This document shows, piece by piece, positions 1 through 9,199 of a DNA stretch of 38,500 nucleotides. The notes under the pieces were generated by a model. That model did no database searches and was not told where the DNA came from. It worked only from the letters and a program-made list of their open reading frames with translations. This stretch comes from Cristatella mucedo (taxonomy: Eukaryota > Bryozoa > Phylactolaemata > Cristatellidae). Both the position numbers and the translations under genes were made by a program. The DNA lies in NCBI GenBank assembly GCA_009760855.2, contig WPIO01000022.1:1711501-1750000 (forward strand), in the 5' to 3' direction. Each line of letters starts with the position of its first letter. The stretch's first letter is position 1.

Positions 1-983
1 TCATTGAGAGCAATCTACGGTTGCCCTTAGCAACATTCACCGGTCTCTATTCAGCTGTATGACTCATGAGTTTTGATTTACGCTTATGGGCACAAAAGTA
101 TTTTAGAAATGCATTCGACATAGTAGTCCTACCAACTGTTTTCGTTTGTTCGGCAGAGATGCAGGCCGACTTTTACAAGAACCCGATCGTTCACATTAGA
201 ATTGACTTGATGTCGATGGCTGGATTGGATTGCTAGATGGCCGTTTGTCTCCATGTGATTCAGTACAGATTATCCAGAGGTTCTAGCAACCGGTAGCCAT
301 GAACGGTTTCTTGAGTGCTCTTGCATATTTGCTTAATATGATTCTTTGCTTGTCAGTAATTATTTATTATTGGCTATGCGGCAGTGAGCTGTCAAGCCAT
401 GAATGAAGAGATACTGCTCTCATAGGCGCCATTAAAAGACTTATAATTATTGTTTTTATTATCATTATTATTAGCAAACAATTAGTATGTGCCTCAATGG
501 GCAGAACGAGAGTTTGCATTTAAAAATAACACAATGGAAAGTTGTGTACTTGCTATCCGATTATCTTAACTTAATCTCAAGGTAGCCACGTTTTGCGATG
601 CTTTGGAGGGAAGATTATTTTCCCTTGTTCCTGTCAGTACCACATGAGTATTGCGGCTCGTGCAGGTGCCCGGCCATGGGAAAGGCGAAGAAACTAAACA
701 GCAAACGTCGGGTAAACAAACAAGCAAGTAGAATAAAGGTCAGCTGAATTAACAGTCTAATTTATGTAGCCATAGTAGAACCGTAAATACGCATTACAAT
801 GCTAGCAGCTGGCTAAAGGCTCGTGGCTGCTGTGGAACTCGAGCTGACGACTCGTTTCGTGAGGTTTAAGCAATAACCCCTGGGCTAAGAGCTGGGGTTG
901 ATTGTGTCTACTGCTAATGGTGCAATTGAGGCTCGATTGTACTCGACTTTACAGCAGTTTAGCAGTCGAGGCAGGTACGCTTG
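1..983. other. Upstream non-coding stretch, nothing recognised
   Basis: No exon with ABCA character, no RNA gene and no clear mobile element could be read here. I looked for the exon expected before 2575 (a cytosolic loop with an EKE/MMGL-like motif ending in phase 2) and did not find it. Short A+T-rich runs occur near 440-480. Confidence 0.5.
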
Positions 984-2180
984 ATAATAATAATAATAAT
1001 AAGGCACTTGATAAAGCGCACTCAGAGAACTCAATCTCTTTCTAGGCGCTTTACATTTGCTGCAAAGGGAAAATGCAGTTGAATGGTAATTAAAATCATG
1101 CTTGAAAAACAAACACAATGAATAATATGGTTAGGGGTGACATGCACAGGGTCAGCATGCAAATGTGGTTAGTGGCAGCATGCACAGTGTCAGCACGCAT
1201 AAGCACATGAAGGACGAATCACAGGGACCCACTATATGCTGTCCTAAATAGGTGTTTTTCAGTTCCTTTTAAATGTGGTCAGGTCAGGGGATGTTCTGAC
1301 GCAGGTCGGGAGGGAGTTCCAGGCTTTGGGAGCATACAAACTAAATGCACGGTCTCCAAAGGATTTGAGCTTTGTACAGGGTATTTGCAGACTGTTGGAT
1401 TCCGAAAAGCGGGTGGTACGATACTTAGCCTGATGGGGGAGTATATCTGAGAGATAGGCTGGAGCCAAAGAATGAAGTGACCTAAGAGTGAGCGACAAAA
1501 CCTTGAAGTCAATCCCTTGCTTGACTGGTAGTCAGTGCAGGTCGGCGAAAAGTGTAGTAACGTAGCAACTGCACCACTCACGACAGACAAGCCTAGCTGC
1601 AGAGTTTTGCACCAGCTGCAATCGCCTGATCGCACATGCTGGTAGGCCAGTAAGCAGTGAGTTGCAGAAGTCGAGACGGGATTTCACGAATGCATGAACT
1701 AACTTGGACGTGGCATCCTTATCTAAACAAGCCCGAATTTTAGCAATGTTATGAAGCTGAAAATAGGCAGATTTGACTGTGGAGCTGATATGGTCGTCTA
1801 ACAAGAGGTCGCTTTGGAATATGACACCTAGATTTCGACCTGATTCAACTGGAGATATGGTGGCAGAGCCAATTTTGAGCTTCAGCCTTTCCAATTTGTG
1901 AATCACACTGGGTTTTCCCATAACTAGTAAGTTAGTTTTATCATCGTTTAATTTTAGAAAATTTGCTGCCATCCACGTGCGGATGTCATCAATAATACAT
2001 GCAGCAAGTGAGTTGAGGGAATTGGAGGTGCTCGAAGGCCCGGAGGGATCAAAGCAAAGGTACAACTGAGCGTCATCCGCATAGAAGTGAAAGCCTAGAT
2101 TGTGCTCGGCAATCACATGAGCAAGAGGGAGAGTATAAACCGTGAAAAGAACCGGAACTAGTACACTTACAGAGGCTACA
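984..2180 (-). mobile_element. L2/CR1-group LINE fragment A, reverse transcriptase and C-terminus
   Basis: A 5'-truncated non-LTR retrotransposon on the minus strand. The translated remnant has the RT core FYADD, then WMAANFLKLNDDKTNLLVMG, NLGVIF, and the C-terminal block LQLVQNSAARLVCR followed in other frames by LRSLHSLAPAYLSD. These blocks in this order are typical of L2-type LINEs in the CR1 superfamily. The 3' end is at the left, next to a short (TAA)n run at 984-1002, as expected for L2 tails. A long frame joins most of the RT part, but shifts break the C-terminal block. Homology stops near 2180. Confidence 0.85.
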
Positions 2181-2574
2181 ATCATTCGCCTTCCCCAACA
2201 GCTGGTGATGCTTTTCCTGTGAATCATGCATCTAGCATGGCTGCATCTAGCATCTACCCTAGGGCGTGCTTGAGGGAAAGGCAACAAATAGCCGCATGTA
2301 CGGCACACACTTACTGGAACGGTGTAATAGCATCTCACAGTAGGACTTTTTGGTTATTCTGCCGTCATGTTCTAGCATGCAGTTTGTCGAATCCAGTGAG
2401 ACCGCTCCCTAACATTCGCGATTATGTCTATCTTGACTTCCTTAAGGAAACACTTTCCCTTGCATTTCTTGTCACAGGTGGCAAAGTGTCACTTGCTAGA
2501 CCAATGAAATGTCGCCCATTTTTATTGCTCTGTAGCCTGCGCATGCACCTATTTACAAATATTCTTTTTTGCAG
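2181..2574. other. Intron stretch before ABCA exon 1
   Basis: The + strand is open through this stretch into the exon, but the translation has no family features and I treat it as intron. The last 30 bases are pyrimidine-rich up to the acceptor. Confidence 0.55.
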
Positions 2575-2938
2575 GCTGTCCTGGACTCTGCTGTATGCTG
2601 CTCTAGTTTTGCTGATCAGCAGCATCGCGACGGTTCTCGCTGTCGCGACCGACTTCTTCCGTCCACCCAGCAACGTGTTTATATTTTTTCTTATGCTGCT
2701 TTTCTACGGGCTGTCCATAATTGGTCTGGCATTCGTCATTACGCCCTTCTTCGACAATCCGAAGGTCGCCGGCCCGGTGGCATTGCTGTCCTTGTTTACA
2801 TTAAGCTTTCTGTATTTCGTGGTGAGCCAGACGACCAAGTACGGACCAGACGGCAAGCCGCAGTCTACCATACCGGTGGCCGTCGAGTGGCTTCTCTGTC
2901 TTCTCTCGCCCACGGCATTGGCCATTGGCATCGAGAGG
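2575..2938 (+). CDS. ABCA exon 1 of window: TMD1 core helices
   Basis: This exon encodes about 121 residues rich in hydrophobic helices. Four membrane stretches can be seen, around residues 1-22, 33-58, 64-84 and 99-116, and they match the later helices of the ABCA first transmembrane domain. The segment FVITPFFDNPKVAGP resembles the ABCA pattern in which a helix ends near a 'TFF' motif. The acceptor is a T-rich run ending in GCAG at 2571-2574, and the exon enters with one base completing a codon (phase 2). The donor is gtgagc at 2939, leaving phase 0. The open frame runs on 5' of the acceptor, but that part has no ABCA character, so I start at the splice site. The preceding exon, expected to carry the cytosolic EKE-type loop, was not found. 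Confidence 0.9.
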
Positions 2939-3382
2939 GTGAGCTGCAGATTGCTCAGAGGGAGGGGTCTCAGATTGCTGCTGCCGTGCTGCTTGACAAA
3001 TAGCTCGTCTGGTTCGGTTAGCAGGAACCGGAAGTCCACGTATCCTTTTAAGTCCAGCAATCCTTTAGAGCTATCTTTTCTCTCCTGTCTTGCACTGCGA
3101 ATACCAGTTAAAGCCACGGTAGTATGACTGGCGATGGTTTAGACCATTGCACCTTATCTGATAAGAACACCTTCGCTGTCTCTCGTCTTGATCTCACTAA
3201 GGGATCGATCTTATTTATAGAATTAAAAAGGAAGTTTTATTGCCATGCTCCCTCCTTATGCAGCAATCTCGTGTTGACCCGTACTGCCATGTATTTATCT
3301 AAATGTTGCTTGCACATGAGTGGTGGGCCGTCGAACAGGTGTTATCCATGTCAAATTGGTATTATTTGCTTCAGCACATATG

Positions 3383-3930
3383 AATAATGATAACGCATTT
3401 GTGCAGGAACTTAAGTGAACTTAATCTCTGTCCAGGCAGTTTGTTTGGGCTGGAAAGTAAGTGAGTCAATTAAGTGCATCAAGTAATTGGTAACATGTAC
3501 ACTGGCAGCGTGCATTAGCAGACAAATGGCAAGTCGCAGGAACCAAGAAAATGCTTTGAGAAACAGGTGCGTTTTTAGCTTATTAACCTTCGCCGAGTTA
3601 GGGCATGTCGTGACGTCAGTTTTAAGTGAGGTTCAGCTAGTGAGATAATTCGAACTAAATGCACGGTCTCGAAATGATTTTAGGTTGGTTACAGGTACTG
3701 CTAAACCAATTGAGTACAAACTGTGGGTGGCACGACGCTCTGCCTGATTGGGAAGTAGTTTGAATTTGTAAGCTTGAGTAAGAGAACTATGGCTATTGAA
3801 ATTGAATGACAAAACAACCTTATTGTTGATATGCTGCTTGATGGGAAGTTAGTGAGGTCACTGAGAATTGGTCTCATGTGGTCTTTGAAGAGTACAGCAG
3901 TGACTGACAATTATCTAGTAAGCCTTTTAT
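3383..3930 (-). mobile_element. L2-like LINE fragment F, 3' end, decayed
   Basis: An antisense 3' LINE fragment in the intron after exon 1. It shares with fragment A the tail (aacttaatctctgtccaggc near 3418), and the blocks around 'aactaaatgcacggtctc' (3653) and 'gacaaaacaacctt' (3808). All frames are broken. The left end is close to 3383 and the right end is lost in divergence near 3930. Confidence 0.7.
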
Positions 3931-5573
3931 GAGTGGCTAGTGCAGGGAACTGTTATTGGTCCAGTTGATTATTGTAATTTTCCGTCTGCTGATGTAATCA
4001 GGGATGTAATGCTCACATGTTTTTCAATCTCCACATTTTTTTTGAGTATGGAGCTTCCAGGCTCGGAAGCTTGCTGTCTCGCCGTGATTGAATAGGTGCA
4101 TTAAAACTGTTGTCGTATACATTTATAGAGACATGAACCTATTGGCGGGGATTCAGGTCCCGCAAAGGCCTCATCTCAAAATGAATTAATTAGTTTTTTC
4201 TCTAGAAAATAGTCAAAATCGTAGAAAACCTTATGTTCAGTCAAACCTGTCTTTAAAAAAACGGAGGACGCTAACGCGGTTTCCGAATCAGCTCACTGCA
4301 CCGTACACAAATTTCGCAAGCAAAGACTGGCGGTTTGTGTCGATACGCCGAAGACGAAGCCTGGGCGCCCGGAGATCCCCCCAAGGCTCTACAGTCTGGC
4401 CAGACTTCACTCCTGACTTTCCTCACTAACAAGTAGAGAATAAAAATTGAACTCTGATCACGGTATAGCTGTATTGACCAAAAGAATGCGTGTGAGCCTA
4501 TAATGCGATCTATCTGACTGTTATTCATGGCGTTATCGAGTTTTTGCAAGACCCGGGTCCTTTTGTGGACCCAGGTTCCCGCCATTAGGTTCATATTTAA
4601 GTTCGCGTATTTTGATTATTTGCCCTTCATTTTAAGTTGCTCACATAAGCTTGCTTCAAAAGTGGTGGGATCACCAAGTGCGGCTGGTTCCACAATTTTT
4701 CTTGTGGTGTAAGAGCCCAGATTGCACATACCTTAAGAGATCTGTAGTCACTGGCCACTTGGTAAAGTTTGAAAGCCAAGACTTTAAACCCAGTTCGGTG
4801 CTCCATGCCGTTAAAAGATAGTCTCGGTAGCTCAGACAGTAGGGCACTGGACAGACGGATGCTACGCCACCGTCCCTTACGAGGAGAATTGTATGTGTAG
4901 TAGGTCACTCAGTCCCGAGGCCTCAGGTCGTTCTGCGTTTTGAAATTACTCGGACTCAACGTCTCACCTTAAATGGCTGTAGCAGCAGGCCATGTCTACA
5001 TATACGTAGCAGTCTTTTGCACATTGAAGATGCAGAGGCTAATGTTTCTGTGTCTCGGCCGAGGTATTGGAAGTGCTTACTGAGAGCTGTTAAGAGTATG
5101 CCATGTCAGTGTTAGTTTGGTGAAGGTCCGACATAAGGGTTTATTGAGCTTAATTCTATTAAAACCCCTCATTGTACGCACCCGTGTTTATTCACGCATC
5201 TGCTGCACTGCCATCACCTTGAATTTGCTAGCATCTAGTCAACTTCAAAAAGCAGTCTTGTGTATTCGAGCAGCGCACTTGTCTCATGGGTTAATTCATT
5301 TTATTACTTGATGCAGAATCTTGAGCCAGTTTGATTTAGAGCTTGACGGTGGCACATACAAAACGGCTTGCATCGCATCACTAGTTGACTTGCTCGGTTC
5401 ACTATGGTAGATCACGAGCGTATGCTTCTCGTCTCAGTTTCGAAGTGATCATTCAATCCATGAACAGCAAGCTGAGCTTTGTGCATTCTTTTTTATGGCT
5501 CGGTTGCTTCTTAAGATTGATCCAAGTTATTTTCTAGTCAAAACCATTCAGCTTGCAGTGTCGATAATTGTAG
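3931..5573. other. Intron stretch, mostly unassigned
   Basis: No coding signal is visible apart from a tRNA-like piece at 4822-4875, listed separately. A short palindrome (gacccgggtcc) lies near 4550. Open frames of 60-107 codons on both strands show no recognisable motif. Confidence 0.45.
4822..4875 (+). repeat. Possible tRNA-like (D-arm) SINE head
   Basis: The segment tcggtagctcagacagta followed by gggcactggac closely resembles a tRNA D-arm and pol III A box. No clear B box (GGTTCRANNCC) follows at the right distance, so this is at best a decayed tRNA-derived SINE head and not a working tRNA. Confidence 0.35.
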
Positions 5574-5721
5574 AGTATTTACCTCGACATATCCGGTACA
5601 GGCGTCACGTGGCAATCGTTGAGCGAAGGCGACTTTCCGCTGATGGCACCTCTGATAATGCTGGCACTTGATGCAGTACTTTACTTTGTGCTCGCTATTT
5701 ACTTGGACAATGTAATGGCAA
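5574..5721 (+). CDS. ABCA exon 2: last part of TMD1
   Basis: This exon encodes 49 residues plus one base. It opens with SIYLDISGTGVTWQSLSEGD, which matches the ABCA stretch 'GxGIQW' that follows the TMD1 core. It then carries a hydrophobic helix with the family-typical pattern MLALDAVLYFVLAIYLDNV (compare MLxLDxxLY in ABCA3). The acceptor TTGTAG at 5568-5573 gives phase 0, agreeing with the previous exon. The donor gtgagt at 5722 leaves phase 1. A 73-codon open frame on the opposite strand here is a shadow. Confidence 0.92.
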
Positions 5722-6052
5722 GTGAGTTCTGATTTAGCGTTTTTTGTCTGGGCTGCCATCTTTTGATAAAATAGGAGTGTAATTATGGTCTTGCTCTAAA
5801 ATTAGAAATAGTATTTAAGTATGCTCGTACGAAAGTTCGTAGCACGCTTGGGGTGCGTGCTTGTTTCTCCGTTGCAATTGCACAGAAATAATTCGAACAT
5901 CATTTCGGCTGCATCTATCATGAGAGAAGTTCTAGGACGTGTGATTAATGTCTGACATGGTGCGTTAATTCCAAAACTGCTGCTTTATGTCATCGTTAAT
6001 TCGAAGCTTTGTAAGCAATTATAAGATGACTCGTTTGTATTAATCTTTCTAG

Positions 6053-6278
6053 GCGAATATGGGCAGCGGCGTAGCCCATTCTTTTGCTTTATGCCGTCCT
6101 ATTGGCACTGCCGGTCCTCGTTGGTATCACCTGCTCGCTACAAGGAGAATGAGCAGTGGGGGGATATGGTTTACCTTGAAAGTGCAGATTCCATGGTGAC
6201 TGAGTCAGCCGAAGGTGCAGCAATCGGCAGTAACGTGGAGCCGATAAGCAGCAATCAAAGGCAGTCTAATCAGTTGAG
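6053..6278 (+). CDS. ABCA exon 3: TMD1-NBD1 connector
   Basis: This exon encodes about 75 residues. It begins with EYGQRRSPFFCFMPSYWHC, which is the strongly conserved ABCA segment after TMD1 (PGEYG...PFFF...SYW). An acidic, polar connector follows, with no membrane segment, leading to the cytosolic NBD1. The acceptor is TCTTTCTAG ending at 6052 and phase 1 fits the previous exon, the joined codon reading AGC. The donor is gtattc at 6279, a weak site but the only one that fits both phase and the next exon. A long (CT)n tract begins about 30 nt after this donor. Confidence 0.9.
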
Positions 6279-6307
6279 GTATTCATGGTGTGCAGAGTCT
6301 AGAACAT

Positions 6308-6309
<2 letters not shown>

Positions 6310-6364
<55 letters not shown>
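6310..6364 (+). repeat. (CT)n microsatellite
   Basis: A pure CT dinucleotide run of about 55 bp, starting some 30 bp after the donor of ABCA exon 3. The pyrimidine strand is the sense strand of the gene. Confidence 0.97.
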
Positions 6365-6371
<7 letters not shown>

Positions 6372-6604
6372 GGGAATTTCTATCTTTTTGAAGCTTGTTT
6401 TCCAGCGTAGTCAGTGAGGCTCTTGTGGTTATAGTAACTTGAGCATTACTTGGCATGTATTGACATAGGATTGACATAATGTAAGGACATTTATGCCATC
6501 TATTCATCAAGAATTAGTAGCTTTTTCTATCGTTGCTGTGAATGCCGTGCTATAACTTTCATTGGTCATTGCTGCAACAAATTTTACATGAAGTTTTCTA
6601 CTGA

Positions 6605-7503
6605 AACTGCTTTACTTAATAACGTAACGCTTGAAATCGGCTCTGCCAACATATATCCTGTTTCATCTGCATGAAATCTAGGTGTCCTGTTTAAAAGTGG
6701 TCTTTCACTAGACGATCACTGTTAGCACCACCAAAAATCAAGTCTGCCTACTTTCACCTGCAGTATGTTGCTAAAATTCCGGCTTGCTTAGACAGGGATA
6801 CTACATCTAAATAGGTCCATTCAGCTGTGACATCCCGTCTTCTGTAACTCACTGCTTGCCGGTCTGTGCAATCAGGTACTGACAGCTGGTGTAAAAATCT
6901 GCAGCTAGTTTGTCGTGAACATCGCATTTGCCACATCATATCATTTCTCGCCAACCTGTACTGGCTCTCAGTCAGACAACGAATCGACTTCAAGGTACTG
7001 TCACTCAATGTCAAGTCCCTTCATTATTTTTCCCAGCCTACCTATAAGATTTCTGCACCTACCAGAATTAGCATGGTAGCGCACGCTTTTCTGAATCGAA
7101 TCTCTACCTATAACCTGTAAGAACCTCAAATCTTCTGGAGACCGTGCCTTTAGTTCGTACGCTCCCAAATCCCGGAACTCACTTTCGTCTGGCGTCACCG
7201 TATTTTCTGACTTGACGGCATATAAAAAGAAACTAAAAACACGTATATTTATCACAGCATTTAGTGGGTCCACTTGATTCGTCCTTTGTGTGCTTACGTG
7301 TGCTGACTCTCCGCATGCTGCCACCAACCATATCTGCATGCTGACCATGTGCATGTCACCTCTGACCATGTCCGGCTTCTTGCCATTGAGCATGTTACCA
7401 TTAAACATTCGATCATTAATCGTTTTCAGCAAATTTAAAGTGCCTATACAGAGATCGAGTTCTTTGAGAGCGATATAACAAATTAATTAGTATTACTATT
7501 ATT
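6605..7503 (+). mobile_element. L2-like LINE fragment E, C-terminus and 3' end
   Basis: A sense-strand LINE remnant. It can be read as NLGVLF-like, then SAYFHLQYVAKIPACLDRD, then C-terminal pieces (SLRDRAF-like block near 7135) and a 3' tail with the family's alternating 'tgcatgctgac' phrases. It ends in a short ATT-rich run near 7490. Stops and shifts interrupt every frame. It sits between two copies of a diverged direct repeat (see findings). Confidence 0.75.
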
Positions 7504-7504
7504 A

Positions 7505-7858
7505 ACTCACCTCTGGCTGGCATCACCACATCCCCAGGCATCACCACTTATAAAAAAAGCTTAAACGCATCTATTTATCTCAGCATTTAATCAGTTCATA
7601 ATATTCGTTCTATGTGTGCTTATGCGTGCTCACAATGTGCATGCTGCCGCTAATCATATTTGCATATTCACGCTGTGCATGTCACCTCTAGCTGTGATAT
7701 GCCTGCTGACATTGAGCATACTACCACTAACGGTTCGATTATGCTACCACTAACCATTTAATCGCGATTTTTGTACAGCAAATGTAAAGTGTCCAGAAAG
7801 ACACTAAGTTCTCTGAGGGTGTTGTACAAAGGTAGTATTATCTTTATTATATTTCGTT
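7505..7858 (+). mobile_element. L2-like LINE 3' tail, second copy (E2)
   Basis: A second sense-strand LINE 3' end follows the first head to tail. It repeats the last 330 bp or so: 'aaaaagcttaaacgcatcta', the 'tgcatgctgccgctaatcat' phrase, and 'gcaaatgtaaagtgtccaga' before an AT-rich tail. No coding frame remains. Confidence 0.75.
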
Positions 7859-8722
7859 GACTTTTGGTCTCCATGATTATTTATTACGTCCCAGTCTTTT
7901 TGGAGCCAAGCTTAGTCGGTGGGGGTCTTGAGGTGTTGGCAACGACCTAGTAATCAAGAAGAAGTAGCTTGTTTTTTTATCGAAGTTGTGACTACCTTGT
8001 TATCATTTTTCTTGGTTATTGCTGCAACAAATATTGCCAGAAGTTTGCTACTGATGCTGAGTTAAGTCATAGATATTTCGTTGGCATCGTTGTTGATCTC
8101 CATGCTTAATCAGTATTCTGGTACACTGGTAACTGATAGTAATTTATTTTTTATTTTGTAAAGCTGACAAGGCTGGGAAACTAGAAGCCTCACAAAGTGT
8201 ATAGCAGTCTAATCGTGTCGTTCAGCAAGTTAACTACTATCCTGCGTGCCCTGTTGGACACTTATATTGTTTTCATTGTTACTTATTACATTGTTAATAT
8301 GCCAATGCGTCCATTACGAAATGATTGAGAACTTCTTGCATGTGCAATTATATTCTACAGTGGCCACCAGATTCAGCCGATGTTTAGCAGTTGAATTTTA
8401 TGTGCACACGAGACTGCAGACATTTCGAAAAATCGATCCTGTCAGTCACTCTAAAAGATAATGCAGAGGCAGTGGAGCAACGTTTTCTGTGATCTTGTGC
8501 AAATTTGTTGGGATATATGACCCTTAAACTGCTAGCGGTTTAATTAAATTCACGAAGAATAAAAGCTAATTAAATTTTTTTATTTCATGTTGTTATTATC
8601 CTTACTACATAGCTTTGCCTTTGCCTTGCATTCATATGACCTTGACCTGTTTTCATTCCTTAAATTACTAAGTGCTTTCAAATTTCTTGGCAAAATGGCA
8701 GTGTGTGCACTTTGTGTGCTAT
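7859..8722. other. Intron stretch with repeated fragments
   Basis: No gene was recognised. The part at about 7951-8060 is the second copy of a diverged direct repeat whose first copy is at about 6505-6610. A shorter similarity links about 7851-7885 with 8071-8110 (both 'atatttcgttg...tctccatg'). Confidence 0.5.
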
Positions 8723-8723
8723 C

Positions 8724-8918
8724 TGTGAGCCGTGATGGCACACTAGGTAAGGCGGTTGCTTTCACGGCCTTGGTACCAAGGTCGTGGGTTCGATTCCTGC
8801 GGTGGGCGATCCTTTATCGCCGCTGCAAGCGGTGGTGATAGCCGTAAAGGCTCTTCTGTCGCTATACAAAAAGAGGCTGTTTAATCAGCTAGGATTTATT
8901 TATTTATTTATCTATATT
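8724..8918 (+). mobile_element. tRNA-derived SINE, copy 1 (best preserved)
   Basis: It has a pol III A box-like element in atggcacactaggtaagg (8735) and a perfect B box ggttcgattcc at 8787-8797. A conserved body follows (tagccgtaaaggctcttctg), and the tail 'tttaatcagctaggattta' runs into (TTTA)n. At least four more copies of the same body occur in the window (12693, 18283, 25690, 26495), plus a very decayed one near 37655. The spacing and sequence of the boxes show descent from a tRNA, and the long body shows it is a retroposon, not a tRNA gene. Confidence 0.85.
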
Positions 8919-9068
8919 TTCGCACAGTCCATCGTATATCCACTGCAAGTGCTATGCACCTATGCTATAATAAAAAACACAAAATATATGTTTGCTGTGT
9001 ACATTTTAAGTGCATGTGTATATATTACATTCAATGCGTACACATTTTAAAGCATAGACATCAGAGTA

Positions 9069-9094
9069 AACACACATACACACACAAACATACT

Positions 9095-9169
<75 letters not shown>
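9069..9169 (+). repeat. (CA)n and (TA)n microsatellite
   Basis: An imperfect CA/CACATA run (about 9069-9105) is followed by about 63 bp of pure TA. The TA part will melt easily and may be unstable. Confidence 0.95.
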
Positions 9170-9171
<2 letters not shown>

Positions 9172-9199
9172 GTGTGCGTACATATATTTTTAATTTGTT

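Noticed and set aside
661-711. Possible upstream ABCA exon between an AG acceptor and a GGTAAAC donor
   Set aside because: The short frames there do not resemble the expected cytosolic loop before exon 1, and phase could not be tied to it.
2219-2574. 5' extension of the first ABCA exon frame, including an ATG
   Set aside because: The extension has no ABCA-like features, begins at the edge of a LINE, and a good acceptor stands at 2574; the true protein needs upstream exons.
8724-8800. A functional tRNA gene
   Set aside because: A and B boxes are present, but no cloverleaf with paired acceptor arms closes, and the unit continues into a SINE body found in several other places.
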